Source: JBCDCU01 sp039180865 (GTDB taxonomy: Bacteria; Pseudomonadota; Alphaproteobacteria; Rhizobiales; JACESI01). Taken from it: a stretch of DNA of 26,982 nt. This document shows, piece after piece, positions 16,448-26,978 of this stretch. A program made the translations under genes and the position numbers. The notes below the pieces were generated by a model, which saw only the letters and a list, made by a program, of their open reading frames with translations, made no database searches and was not told the origin of the DNA. The stretch lies in the NCBI GenBank assembly GCA_039180865.1, contig JBCDCZ010000024.1:1-26982 (forward strand). Reading direction: 5' to 3'. Every line of letters begins with the position of its first letter. Position 1 is the stretch's first letter.

Positions 16448-17862
16448 GACGCGTCTCCAAGAAGGGCTTCGTCGGTTTTCGGTTTCAGCGGCTCGATTGT
16501 AAGCGCACCTTTGGTAATGACAAGTTCCGGGCGCTGCGGGATGTCGAGTATTTTTGCGTCGGCATTTCCGTCGAATGCGTGAAGGCTGACCCCGAGAACG
16601 ATTTTCTCCCCGGATGAGAGAGCTTGCGCACGGGCCGCGTTCGATTGCTCGATCCATCCATGGATGAGGCCATCCACCAGAGCGTGGTTGATACCACCTG
16701 TTGCTTCAATCTCCTGGAAATGAGACCAAGCGGTTTTAGACAGTTGATCTGTGAGAGCTTCGAAAGCCCCACTACCGGCGGCCGGATCCGACACGCGATA
16801 GAGGTTCGATTCTTCTAAAAACATCGATTGCACATTTCGAGCCATGCGGCGTGCGAAAGGTGCTGGCAGCCCAGCGGCGGCGGTATGCGGTGTGACAGTA
16901 ATGCTATCGGCGCCACCAATGCCGGCTCCGAAGACCGCCGAAGCAATGCGGAGCATGTTTGTATTTGGATCGCTCGCTGAAAGCATTCGGAAACTGGTTT
17001 CGCCATGAAGGCGGATCGGTTTTCGCTCCAGTCCGCTTGCTTCTTCTATCCTGCGCCACAAGAGCCTAAGCGCGCGAAACTTTGCGATGGTCATGAATTG
17101 ATCGGCGTCTGCCGACAGTGTGAAACCGATTGCATTCGCGGCTTTGCGGAGATCCCCAAGCGCACCAAGCGTGCGGAAAAAGGCAACGCCATTTGCCAGC
17201 GTGATGGCCAATTCTTGGGCTTCGCTTGCACCCGCATCGTGGAAGATCCGTCCATCCGCCTCGAAGAACGGGCCGACAAAGCCGTCGGAAAGCCGCGCCT
17301 GCCATTCGTTGCGCATGTGCTCCTGGATGTCCTCGAACGGCCAGCGCATGGTGCCGCAATGGGCAACGGCTCCAATCGCATCAAGGCCAAAACTGACATC
17401 GAGGTTTTCGATTATCTGTCCGGTACGTTTGCAGTAATCAGAAAAGAGTTCCTGGGTTCTCTTGCCGCGCGGACCGGGTTCCAACCGCAAATGGATTGCC
17501 GAGAGATCGATCCCTGAAAGCGCGACATCGAATGTCTCGGGCAGCAATTCAAGACCAAATCCATGCGCGCTTTCTGCATCTGCAAAGCACATGGCAAGAC
17601 CGGACGCCCCGCTCATCAGGTCGTCGAGGGCCTGACTGTTGGCGGCCTCCGGATCGGTGTGATCCATTTTCTGGACAAGACGCCAGGGTGTTGCGGGTGC
17701 GCGACCCGGTATTGCGCCCTTTGGTGTGCTTTGCTCGTAGAGTGGTGCGATCTCAATGCCGTCTGCGGACTTTGAATAGAGCGTCTCGAGAAAGTCAGCG
17801 CCCTTGAGCGCCTTTTCAGCTTCGGCACGCCAGGCGGCCATTGTCGGTTCTGGGAAATCCAT
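16444..17862 (-). CDS. mutA: Methylmalonyl-CoA mutase, small subunit (lacks C-terminal cobalamin-like domain)
   Basis: The 472-residue protein begins with the family pattern WRAEAEKALKGADF...LYSKSADGIEIAPLY and carries the degenerate mutase barrel (SFRMLSASDPNTNMLR...DSITVTPHTAAAG...RVSDPAAGSGAFEALTDQL). In heterodimeric mutases this subunit is non-catalytic and structural. It ends soon after the barrel, so the degenerate B12-like domain of longer MutA proteins (about 600 residues in actinobacteria) is missing. The end overlaps mutB by 4 bases, so this is unlikely to be a frameshift artefact, and a natural short form is more likely. It is the first gene of the leftward pair, diverging from argE. 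Confidence 0.9.
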   Translation of the reverse strand: MDFPEPTMAAWRAEAEKALKGADFLETLYSKSADGIEIAPLYEQSTPKGAIPGRAPATPWRLVQKMDHTDPEAANSQALDDLMSGASGLAMCFADAESAHGFGLELLPETFDVALSGIDLSAIHLRLEPGPRGKRTQELFSDYCKRTGQIIENLDVSFGLDAIGAVAHCGTMRWPFEDIQEHMRNEWQARLSDGFVGPFFEADGRIFHDAGASEAQELAITLANGVAFFRTLGALGDLRKAANAIGFTLSADADQFMTIAKFRALRLLWRRIEEASGLERKPIRLHGETSFRMLSASDPNTNMLRIASAVFGAGIGGADSITVTPHTAAAGLPAPFARRMARNVQSMFLEESNLYRVSDPAAGSGAFEALTDQLSKTAWSHFQEIEATGGINHALVDGLIHGWIEQSNAARAQALSSGEKIVLGVSLHAFDGNADAKILDIPQRPELVITKGALTIEPLKPKTDEALLGDAS

Positions 17863-17886
17863 TGAAAAGACCGGGCTCCTCTCTCC

Positions 17887-17905
17887 GTATAGGCTTGTAC
17901 TATAC
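17887..17905. promoter_or_regulatory. Perfect dyad upstream of mutA, candidate operator
   Basis: GTATAG-N7-CTATAC forms a perfect 6-bp inverted repeat 25 bases upstream of the mutA start. On the minus strand it contains TATAGT, which could be part of a -10 box, so a bound regulator would block or shape mutAB transcription. No regulator gene is adjacent to identify a cognate protein. Confidence 0.35.
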
Positions 17906-18089
17906 CATCAGCGCGATCGCTATTTCCAATAGACTTAAGGCTCCGGACGCCACTGATTTACCGCAAGACCACTTCGCGTTTTTGCGAAAGGTAAGGTTCT
18001 CGGTGGGCGGTACAACTGCGTTGGATTTTCGGTGACCCTTTGCATTCCGCGCGATAACCGTTAGGGGATGAGGGACAGAAAGGTGCTTT

Positions 18090-19241
18090 ATGACCGACCT
18101 TCCCATCGATCTCGTTTCCCGGCTTATCGGGTTTCCGACAGTCTCACGTGATAGCAATCTCGCACTCATTGATTTCGTTCGCGATTACCTTGCGAAGCTT
18201 GGCGTGGAGAGCACTCTTGTGCCGAACGGGGATGGATCGAAAGCCAACCTCTATGCGACTGCCGGTCCGAATGTTCCAGGCGGTATTGTCTTGTCGGGCC
18301 ACACAGATGTGGTTCCGGTCGACGGTCAGGACTGGTCGAGCGACCCGTTCACATTGGTAGAGCGGCATGAGAAATTCTTCGGCCGCGGCACCGCCGATAT
18401 GAAGACCTTTTGCGCTCTGGCCTTGGCCATTCTTCCCGATTTCCTGAAATCCAATCCGTCGAAGCCGATCCACCTGGCGTTCTCCTATGACGAGGAGGTC
18501 GGCTGTATCGGTGCACCGTCTATGATTGAAAAAATGGTAGGCGATGTTCCGAAGCCAATGGCGGTGATCGTCGGTGAACCGACATCGATGAAGGTCGTTA
18601 CGGGTCACAAGAGCATTCTTCATGTGGAGACCCACGTCACCGGTCATTCGGTGCATTCTTGCCAGCTCGACCGGGGCGTCAGTGCGGTTATGACGGCAGC
18701 CCGCCTTGTTACGTTTCTTGAAGATATGATGCTTGAGAACAAGGCACGTGCCGACGCGGACTCACCGTTCGACCCACCTTATTCCACGATCCACTGCGGG
18801 ATTATCGAAGGCGGCACGGCCCACAACATCGTCGCCAAGGATTGCCGCGTTGTGACCGATATCCGCACGATCGCCGGCGAGGATCCGCTGGAGTTCTTCA
18901 ATCGCTACGAAGACAGGATCCGGACAGTTGTTGAACCGAAAATGAAAAGTGTTCGTCCTGAAGCGGGCGTTTTCTTGAAAAGGGGCAATGTGATCCCTGG
19001 TTTGAAACCTGAGGAGAACGGTGCCGCCGAGCGCTTTGCCCGGCAATTGACAGGTGACAATGGCCGTCACGCCGTTGCGTATGCGACTGAAGCGGGTCAA
19101 TTCCAGACCGCGGGATATTCGGTCGTCATTTGCGGGCCGGGATCAATCGATCAGGCACACCAGCCCGATGAATTCATCAGCCGCGATCAGCTCGCCCAGG
19201 GTTGGGATTTTATGAAAAAGATTTCTCACACAGTGAGATAA
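18090..19241 (+). CDS. argE: Acetylornithine deacetylase (M20 family metallohydrolase)
   Basis: The 383-residue cytosolic enzyme removes acetate from N-acetylornithine to give ornithine in arginine biosynthesis. Metal-site motifs are present: SGHTDVVPVD with H71 and D73, GRGTADMK, and SYDEEVGC with the E135-E136 pair. FPTVSRDSN near the N-terminus and the GPGSIDQAHQPDEFI ending are typical of ArgE rather than DapE or carboxypeptidase G2. The ATG has AGG 6 bases upstream. The gene stands alone, diverging from mutA across 227 bases and followed by the sulfur cluster after 206 bases. A short hairpin at 19224-19238 covers its last codons and stop. Confidence 0.9.
   Translation: MTDLPIDLVSRLIGFPTVSRDSNLALIDFVRDYLAKLGVESTLVPNGDGSKANLYATAGPNVPGGIVLSGHTDVVPVDGQDWSSDPFTLVERHEKFFGRGTADMKTFCALALAILPDFLKSNPSKPIHLAFSYDEEVGCIGAPSMIEKMVGDVPKPMAVIVGEPTSMKVVTGHKSILHVETHVTGHSVHSCQLDRGVSAVMTAARLVTFLEDMMLENKARADADSPFDPPYSTIHCGIIEGGTAHNIVAKDCRVVTDIRTIAGEDPLEFFNRYEDRIRTVVEPKMKSVRPEAGVFLKRGNVIPGLKPEENGAAERFARQLTGDNGRHAVAYATEAGQFQTAGYSVVICGPGSIDQAHQPDEFISRDQLAQGWDFMKKISHTVR
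19224..19238. repeat. Short inverted repeat at the argE stop codon
   Basis: TCTCAC-ACA-GTGAGA is a perfect 6-bp hairpin overlapping the last argE codons, with the stop immediately after it. No T-run follows, so a terminator function is doubtful. Confidence 0.35.
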
Positions 19242-19280
19242 TGCCACCGGATTCTGCGAAATTTCCACGTATTTGGCCGT

Positions 19281-19340
19281 AGAGAGATATATTTTTCTCT
19301 CTGTGAGCGTACTTTGAAACGCCAATCTTCGTTTTCAAAG
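19281..19340. promoter_or_regulatory. Two consecutive inverted repeats in the leader of the sulfur cluster
   Basis: AGAGAGA (19281-19287) pairs with TCTCTCT (19296-19302) around an 8-base AT-rich loop. CTTTGAAACG (19312-19321) pairs with CGTTTTCAAAG (19330-19340) with one bulged base. They occupy the argE-DUF2849 spacer, 110-170 bases before the DUF2849 start. They could be operators for a sulfur regulator, a structured leader, or in part an argE terminator. I do not recognise a known riboswitch. Confidence 0.4.
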
Positions 19341-19447
19341 CGTTGCACCCCTAGATTATGTTCCATGAAAAAGCCGCCCAGTTATGGCAGGCGAAAACGT
19401 GGCGATCTGCCGAGAGGCGATGGCAAGACAGCACAAAGGGTGCAGCA

Positions 19448-19750
19448 ATGAAATCAGTAACTGCAAATGATTTGACAGGCGGATATGTCGTGTTTCTTGC
19501 GACTGGTGGAGCCTGGAGCAAGTATATTGAAGATGCGGCGCTTTTTAGTGACGACGAGGGCCTGACAGCGGCGCTCGCTCAGGCTGAGCGTGACGAAAAC
19601 CGCCAGATCATTGTCGGGCCATATGCCATCGAGATGGAACTCAATGAAGGACGCCCGTCACCGGCTCGTTTGCGTGAAAAGATCCGCGCCAATGGACCGA
19701 CAGCCGCCTATGGCAGCGCAATGCGTCTTGAAGGTTTCTACGCGGCATAG
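19448..19750 (+). CDS. DUF2849 protein of the cys cluster
   Basis: A 100-residue protein starting MKSVTANDLTGGYVVFLATG and ending with an MRLEGFYAA tail. This fits DUF2849, a small alphaproteobacterial family usually encoded directly before the sulfite reductase gene. Its biochemical function is not established. The ATG at 19448 is preceded by AAAGGG at a suitable distance. A longer in-frame start at 19358 is rejected because the extra residues are unlike the family. It is the first gene of the sulfur cluster and lies 116 bases before cysI. Confidence 0.85.
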   Translation: MKSVTANDLTGGYVVFLATGGAWSKYIEDAALFSDDEGLTAALAQAERDENRQIIVGPYAIEMELNEGRPSPARLREKIRANGPTAAYGSAMRLEGFYAA

Positions 19751-19866
19751 CATCGTTCGCGGTTTCTAATCCCACAAACTCCCCGGTTGCTAGGAAACGT
19801 GCTGTAGCGCACCGGACATTGGTTTATTGCGCTTAGCGCGGATGGCATCTGTCAAAGGACACACCC

Positions 19867-21519
19867 ATGTACCGCTACGACGAGTTCGACGCCAAGTTTG
19901 TCGCTGACAGGGTTTCCCAGTTTCGCGACCAAATCGCGCGCCGCCTGTCAGGAGAATTGAAGGAAGAAGAGTTCAAACCGCTTCGGTTGATGAACGGTCT
20001 TTACCTGCAGCTTCACGCCTACATGCTGCGCGTCGCGATCCCTTATGGGACGTTGAATTCACGTCAGATGCGGATGTTGGCGCACATCGCGCGAAAATAT
20101 GATCGCGGCTACGGCCATTTCACCACAAGGCAGAACATTCAATACAATTGGCCAGCGCTGGAAGATGTGCCTGCTATTCTGGATGACCTTGCAAGCGTTG
20201 AAATGCACGCGATCCAGACATCTGGAAACTGCATTCGTAATGTCAGTGCCGATCATTTTGCAGGCGCTGCCAGTGATGAAGTCGCCGACCCGCGCGTCTA
20301 TGCCGAGATCCTGCGGCAATGGTCGACGGTCCACCCGGAATTCACCTTTCTTCCTCGCAAGTTCAAGATCGCGGTCATTGCCGCCGAGAGTGACCGCGCC
20401 GCAATGCGGACCCATGACATTGGCCTTCAGGTGAAGCGAAACGACGAGGGTGCACTTGGATTTGCGGTCTATGTTGGTGGCGGGCAGGGCCGTACGCCGA
20501 TGATCGCAAAACTCGTCAATGAGTTCGTACCTGAAAACGATCTGATCGCCTATTGCGAGGCCATCCTGCGGGTCTACAACCTCTATGGAAGACGCGACAA
20601 CAAATATAAGGCCCGGATCAAGATCCTTGTTCACGAAACGGGCCTCGACGAATTGCGTAAGGATATCGAGGACGAATTCCATCGCATCAAAGATGGCGTG
20701 ATCAGGCTCCCGAAAGAGAGTATTGATGCCATTGCTGCTTACTTCGCAGACCCGGACTTTGCCGACCTGCCCGCAGAAAGCGCTGCTTTCGAGGCACGGC
20801 GCGCGAGCGATAGAGCGTTTCAGATCTTCGCTGAGCGCAATCTCCATCCGCACAAAAAGCCCGGCTACACATCCGTCACGATATCATTGAAGCCGGTCGG
20901 AGCGCCTCCCGGGGACGCGACCGACGTTCAGATGGAGGCAATGGCCGACATCGCGGAACGCTACAGTTTCGATGAATTGAGGGTCAGCCATGAACAGAAT
21001 GTCGTGCTCCCGCATGTCCGGCTCGACGATTTGCCTGCGGTCTACGACGCACTTGTCGAAGCAAAACTCCATTCGGCTAATGCCGGCCTGATCACCGACA
21101 TGATCACTTGTCCAGGGCTTGATTACTGCGCGCTTGCTAACGCGCGGTCAATTCCGGTCGCCCAGCGCCTGTCAGAGCGCTTTGAGGACATTGAGCGCCA
21201 GCAGGATATCGGCGAAATGAAACTGAAAATTTCCGGCTGCATTAATGCGTGCGGTCATCACCATGTTGGTCACATCGGCATTCTTGGTGTGGATCGTAAG
21301 GGTGAAGAACTCTACCAGCTCACGCTTGGCGGATCGGGCGATGAAAACACATCCATCGGCAAAATAACGGGGCGTGGTTTCACATCTGATGAAATCGTTG
21401 ATGCGGTCGAGACCGTAGTCGATACCTATCTTGGCATCCGGGAAACGGCGGACGAGACCTTTATCGATGCCTATCGGCGGGTCGGCGATCAACCTTTTAA
21501 AGAGGCGCTTTATGGATAG
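19867..21519 (+). CDS. cysI: Assimilatory sulfite reductase hemoprotein (nitrite/sulfite reductase family)
   Basis: The 550-residue protein is of the one-subunit siroheme/4Fe-4S reductase type that reduces sulfite to sulfide. The N-terminus has the ferredoxin-like half-domain (RLMNGLYLQLHAYMLRVAIP) and the GYGHFTTRQNIQYNW siroheme-binding stretch. The cluster cysteines are C415 and C421 (CPGLDYC) and C458 and C462 (GCINACGHHHVGH). The related nitrite reductases share this fold, but the neighbours cysH, DUF934 and DUF2849 point to sulfite. A strong AAAGGA lies 7 bases before the ATG. The last 8 bases overlap cysH. The electron donor is probably ferredoxin or a separate flavoprotein, because no cysJ is present. 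Confidence 0.92.
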   Translation: MYRYDEFDAKFVADRVSQFRDQIARRLSGELKEEEFKPLRLMNGLYLQLHAYMLRVAIPYGTLNSRQMRMLAHIARKYDRGYGHFTTRQNIQYNWPALEDVPAILDDLASVEMHAIQTSGNCIRNVSADHFAGAASDEVADPRVYAEILRQWSTVHPEFTFLPRKFKIAVIAAESDRAAMRTHDIGLQVKRNDEGALGFAVYVGGGQGRTPMIAKLVNEFVPENDLIAYCEAILRVYNLYGRRDNKYKARIKILVHETGLDELRKDIEDEFHRIKDGVIRLPKESIDAIAAYFADPDFADLPAESAAFEARRASDRAFQIFAERNLHPHKKPGYTSVTISLKPVGAPPGDATDVQMEAMADIAERYSFDELRVSHEQNVVLPHVRLDDLPAVYDALVEAKLHSANAGLITDMITCPGLDYCALANARSIPVAQRLSERFEDIERQQDIGEMKLKISGCINACGHHHVGHIGILGVDRKGEELYQLTLGGSGDENTSIGKITGRGFTSDEIVDAVETVVDTYLGIRETADETFIDAYRRVGDQPFKEALYG

Positions 21520-22300
21520 GTTCGGTCCCAGCGAAGCAACGCGTATCAGCCCGGCCTGGCTCGCCGATCCGGCAGCGGTATCTGAGCTCTGGAGTGCCCA
21601 GGATTATCGGGCGGCTGCTCTCAATGCTCAGTATGAGGATACGCCGACCCTTCAAATCCTGGAGGAGATGATCGACTTCGAATTCCAGGGTCGTCTTGCG
21701 TTGGTTTCAAGTTTCGGAACGCAATCGGCCGTTCTTTTGAGCCTGATCGCTGAGGTCGATCCGTCCTTGCCGGTTCTGTTCATCGATACGGGAAAACTCT
21801 TCCCCGAAACGCTGTCCTATCGCGATCAGCTCACCGACCATCTTGGATTGAGCGATGTGCGGTCTGTCAGCCAGAAGCCTTCGGCGCTCAAGTTTCATGA
21901 TCCGCATGGCGCGCTTTGGATGAACGATACACAGACCTGCTGTGATCTTCGCAAGGTCGAGCCGCTTGATCATGCCTTGTCTGATTTCGATGCCTGGATT
22001 TCCGGCCGGAAGCGGTTTCAGGGCGGTGAGCGGACGCAATTGCCGGTCTTCGAGGCAGATGGTCCGCATATCAAGATCAATCCGCTCGCGACCTGGTCAA
22101 AATCGCAGATTGAGTCTTACGCGAAGGCGCGCGCTTTGCCGGAGCATCCGCTTTTGAAAGACGGATATCGTTCCGTTGGCTGTGCGCCATGCACGCAGAA
22201 GACCCCGGAAGGGGCTGACGATCGGGCAGGGCGTTGGAACGGATTGTCGAAGACTGAATGCGGTATCCATCTGGGTGGCCGCCAATCAAATCGCACCTGA
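21512..22300 (+). CDS. cysH: Adenylyl-sulfate (APS) reductase, Fe-S type
   Basis: The 262-residue enzyme reduces activated sulfate to sulfite, feeding cysI. It shows SSFGTQSAVLL (PP-loop-like nucleotide site) and the cysteine pairs C143-C144 (TCCDLRKVEPL) and C224/C227 (GCAPC), which bind a 4Fe-4S cluster in the APS-using class. The C-terminal catalytic Cys is C250 (KTECGIHLG). These four extra cysteines argue for APS rather than PAPS as substrate. The ATG at 21512 overlaps the cysI stop region and has AGAGG 6 bases upstream. An in-frame start at 21431 would extend into cysI and is rejected. Confidence 0.92.
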   Translation: MDRFGPSEATRISPAWLADPAAVSELWSAQDYRAAALNAQYEDTPTLQILEEMIDFEFQGRLALVSSFGTQSAVLLSLIAEVDPSLPVLFIDTGKLFPETLSYRDQLTDHLGLSDVRSVSQKPSALKFHDPHGALWMNDTQTCCDLRKVEPLDHALSDFDAWISGRKRFQGGERTQLPVFEADGPHIKINPLATWSKSQIESYAKARALPEHPLLKDGYRSVGCAPCTQKTPEGADDRAGRWNGLSKTECGIHLGGRQSNRT

Positions 22301-22311
22301 CAGGGAAGGGA

Positions 22312-22860
22312 ATGGCGATGACCGAAACTGTGACACTTTGGAAAGACGGACGCTTCTTCAAGGACAGCTTCAAGCTGGCTGAAGCTGGTGAGACGTCAGG
22401 CGATCTGATTATCAGCGCCGATGAATGGCTTTCCGGTGATTATGCCAATCACAACGGCCGTCTGGGACTGAGCCTCCAGGCTAGCGACGATATCGAGGCG
22501 CTTTCGAAAGACTTTGAGCGGTTCGACGTCATTGTTGTGAACTTCCCGGGTTTTGCAAACGGCACGGCTTTTTCAATTGCCCGTCTTGTGCGCGATCGGC
22601 ATGGCTATTCAGGCGCCATACGCGCGAGTGGTGCTTACATTCTCGATCAAATGCCGCTTCTCCTGCGCTGCGGTGTCGATCATTTTGAGATTTCTTCTGA
22701 TGCGGTGCGGACTGGTTTGCAACGCGGCTCATGGCCCGACCTTGAAATCCGCTATCAGCACGCACTTGATGGCGATGATACGAGCGAGCTTGACGCAAAG
22801 CGTCCATGGCTCACAGCCGTATTCGAAGCTGACGACGCGTTCGAACGCAAGGTCGCCTGA
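22312..22860 (+). CDS. DUF934 protein of the sulfur assimilation operon
   Basis: A 182-residue soluble protein containing RDRHGYSGAIRASGAYILDQMPLLLRCGVDHFEI (quoted in parts: RDRHGYSGAIRASG, then LLRCGVDHFEI), the hallmark region of DUF934. The family is nearly always found next to sulfite or nitrite reductase genes. It is often annotated as an oxidoreductase of the cluster, but its role is not established. It begins 11 bases after the cysH stop with GGGAAGGG in front of the ATG; an ATG two codons later is also possible. It is the last gene of the operon, with an intrinsic terminator 31 bases on. Confidence 0.88.
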   Translation: MAMTETVTLWKDGRFFKDSFKLAEAGETSGDLIISADEWLSGDYANHNGRLGLSLQASDDIEALSKDFERFDVIVVNFPGFANGTAFSIARLVRDRHGYSGAIRASGAYILDQMPLLLRCGVDHFEISSDAVRTGLQRGSWPDLEIRYQHALDGDDTSELDAKRPWLTAVFEADDAFERKVA

Positions 22861-22891
22861 CGGTCATCAGTCTTTCCGATTGCACTTATTT

Positions 22892-22918
22892 ATGCCGGGG
22901 TCAGTCCCCGGCATTTTT
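22892..22918 (+). terminator. Rho-independent terminator of the cys operon
   Basis: A perfect 9-bp GC-rich stem, ATGCCGGGG and CCCCGGCAT, around the loop TCAGT is followed directly by a T-run. It ends rightward transcription 16 bases before the convergent acetoacetyl-CoA synthetase stop. The opposite strand has no T-run, so it appears one-directional. Confidence 0.9.
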
Positions 22919-22934
22919 GTGGGCGGTCGAAAGC

Positions 22935-24887
<1,953 letters not shown>

Positions 24888-25087
24888 GATTATCTCCCGC
24901 GTCGCCTTTCAATATCCGCTCGCTATAGCACAGCCCAATTGGAAAACGAGTGATTGATGTGGAATTGATTTTCGGGCCCCTCCAGGTCTGGACATTTCAA
25001 TGTGGCGGGAATGCCGCCCTTTAAAGGCAGCGCGAATTAAGTTATTGATGGTCGGAGAGGATTTCTTGCAACAGGATTCGACCCAAC

Positions 25088-26890
25088 TTGTCTGTCCGCC
25101 GCCTTCTCTTGGGAATTCCACTTGTGGTGCTTTTGTTAAGTGCCACTATGGCGTTCAGCTTTTGGCTGGTTCCCAAAGATCGTCTCAATCAATTAATCGA
25201 AACACAATTGAGCGAAGCGTTTGGCCATGACGTCAAGGTCCGCGGTCGTGCAACTGTAACGGTTCTGCCTTATCTCGCCGTCACATTTGGCCCTGTTACA
25301 GTTTCCGGCGATAATGCGAGCACAGCACCGATGGCTGAGATCGAGCGGGCTTCCGGCCGCCTTTCGGTAATGTCCTTGTGGGATGGAAGTCCGGCGCTCC
25401 GGTATCTTGAGATCGAAAACGCGAAGATTCGGGTCGCGCGGTATGAAGATGGCAATTACAATTGGGCCGCAGCACAGTTCTTTTTAGAGCCGGAAGATGA
25501 GACTGCGGAAGAGACCGGCCTGCGTTTTCCCGAGAGGCTGCGGTTCATAACACTCAAAAACAGCACGCTTTTCGTCGAGAATCCGGACTTTGATAAACCC
25601 GTCACCCTCAACGACATGAACCTTAAGATTGTCGGTCCACCCCGTTCGGGGTCTTTGGCAATCGATGGTGATGTTAATCTTCGCGGGGAACGTCTGGCCG
25701 TTGACATCGATCTTGCCCGCCCGGGACTGTTTGCCTCCGGGCGTGCGAGTGCTGCTGAGATCAGTGTCGCAGGAGAGCGCCTTGAGGCAACGTTCAAGGG
25801 CGACCTAACTGTCAAGGACGAGATAACGGCTGACGGCTCGCTGGAAGCCGACATACCGTCCGCACGAGTCCTGGCAAGCTGGCTCGGTTTTAAGGGCAGC
25901 CGAGCCCTGCCGGATGAGGCTCTCAGACTGATTGGCGATGGTGTTTTTACAAGCAACGATCTCAACTTCCGGCCGATAGCGGTTCGGATGGCAGGTGGAA
26001 AGGCTGACGGTCGTCTGGCGGTAGATCTGTCCCGGGAGACGGTCGATATCTCCGGCACGCTTGCCTTTGACAGCCTAGCTTTGCACACGGCTGGTGAAGA
26101 GGAAAATCCGCATCTGTCACTCTTGCAGGAAGTCCTCGCAATTACCGAAGAAGACGTCCGACTGGACATTCGTTTGTCGGCCGACAGTGCCAAAATTGCG
26201 CGATACAATTTCACTGAACTGGCCGCAACCCTGGTTCTATCCGAAGACACATTTTCGATCACCATAGGGTCTGCCGAACTTGAAGGTCTTGGCATTGATG
26301 GCGAGGCTCAACTGAGTTTCGGCGGTGGGGAAAGAACGCTTAATGCGGATATCATTGTGCGTAATGCGGCTGCCGATAGTCTCAGGGATTACTTTGAGCT
26401 GAGCCAGCCGATCAACGGTCAGATGACGTTGGCGATGGGTGTTCAGGCCAAGGGAACGGATGCTCGGAGCCTCGCCAAAGCGACTGAGCTTGAATTCTCC
26501 GTGGATGTTACAAGTGGTGCCTTAAGCGGTGTCTGGCTCCCGGCGGTCTTCTCAAAGACGCAGGGGCTCGATCAGGCAGCGATCAACAATCCGGGATTTC
26601 AGACACCCTTTGACCGCGCTTTGATCCACGCGACTGTTGAGCAAGGTGGACGATTGAACTTGCGCAAAATCACAATGGTTGGTGCTGATTTTGAAGTCAG
26701 CGCAACGGGACATACAGTGCCATCGACCGGAGATCTTGTCGCGGCTGGCCAGATCGTCACTACCGAGAGCGACGCACAGACCGAAGGAGAGGGCCTGACA
26801 ACCAAGTTTATGATTGTCGGTCCTCTGGACAAACCGCGTATTTCCGTCATCAACGACGTCGACATCCTAACCCCCGTTTCAGGGCAGTAG
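25088..26890 (+). CDS. AsmA family envelope protein
   Basis: A 600-residue protein with a signal-anchor helix at residues 5-27 (LLLGIPLVVLLLSATMAFSF), then a beta-rich periplasmic region with the AsmA N-terminal pattern (GHDVKVRGRATVTVLPYLAVTFGPV) and a C-terminal AsmA-like part (about 440-580, LNLRKITMVGADFEVSATG). AsmA-like proteins belong to the repeating beta-groove lipid-transfer group of the bacterial envelope; this member is short and a precise substrate cannot be given. The TTG at 25088 was chosen because an in-frame stop lies at 25046 and the next ATG (25148) would cut into the membrane helix. The ribosome binding site is weak. It is divergent from aacS across 200 bases. Confidence 0.88.
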   Translation: MSVRRLLLGIPLVVLLLSATMAFSFWLVPKDRLNQLIETQLSEAFGHDVKVRGRATVTVLPYLAVTFGPVTVSGDNASTAPMAEIERASGRLSVMSLWDGSPALRYLEIENAKIRVARYEDGNYNWAAAQFFLEPEDETAEETGLRFPERLRFITLKNSTLFVENPDFDKPVTLNDMNLKIVGPPRSGSLAIDGDVNLRGERLAVDIDLARPGLFASGRASAAEISVAGERLEATFKGDLTVKDEITADGSLEADIPSARVLASWLGFKGSRALPDEALRLIGDGVFTSNDLNFRPIAVRMAGGKADGRLAVDLSRETVDISGTLAFDSLALHTAGEEENPHLSLLQEVLAITEEDVRLDIRLSADSAKIARYNFTELAATLVLSEDTFSITIGSAELEGLGIDGEAQLSFGGGERTLNADIIVRNAAADSLRDYFELSQPINGQMTLAMGVQAKGTDARSLAKATELEFSVDVTSGALSGVWLPAVFSKTQGLDQAAINNPGFQTPFDRALIHATVEQGGRLNLRKITMVGADFEVSATGHTVPSTGDLVAAGQIVTTESDAQTEGEGLTTKFMIVGPLDKPRISVINDVDILTPVSGQ

Positions 26891-26911
26891 CGCTCGTTTC
26901 CCGGCGATTGG

Positions 26912-26940
26912 GCCAGGCACCCCAGCCTGGCATTTATGTT
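26912..26940 (+). terminator. Probable intrinsic terminator of the AsmA gene
   Basis: The 7-bp stem GCCAGGC (26912-26918) and GCCTGGC (26925-26931) around ACCCCA is followed by the interrupted T-rich tail ATTTATGTT. It starts 21 bases after the stop codon. Confidence 0.7.
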
Positions 26941-26978
26941 TCATCAACCAAAATGTGGCTTCATTAACCATGATGTGA
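26940..26978. repeat. Tandem 20-bp near-repeat with a TTAACCAT element
   Basis: TTCATCAACCAAAATGTGG (26940-26958) and TTCATTAACCATGATGTGA (26960-26978) match at 15 of the first 18 positions and are spaced by 20 bases, about two helical turns. The second copy contains TTAACCAT, a known half-site form of the CtrA box. The repeat probably lies upstream of a rightward gene beyond the window. Confidence 0.5.

Noticed and set aside
16448..16657. 70-codon N-terminal extension of mutB
   Set aside because: It lies inside mutA in another frame, is Arg-rich and unlike the family, and the ATG overlapping the mutA stop gives the expected N-terminus.
17005..17517. 170-codon plus-strand frame within mutA
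   Set aside because: Fully antisense to the well-supported mutA coding sequence, with no recognisable domain.
19358..19447. Longer start for the DUF2849 protein
   Set aside because: The extra 30 residues do not look like the family, and the ATG at 19448 has a good ribosome binding site.
20059..20853. 264-codon minus-strand frame within cysI
   Set aside because: Shadow of the cysI reading frame in a GC-rich gene; no family resemblance and no separate expression signals.
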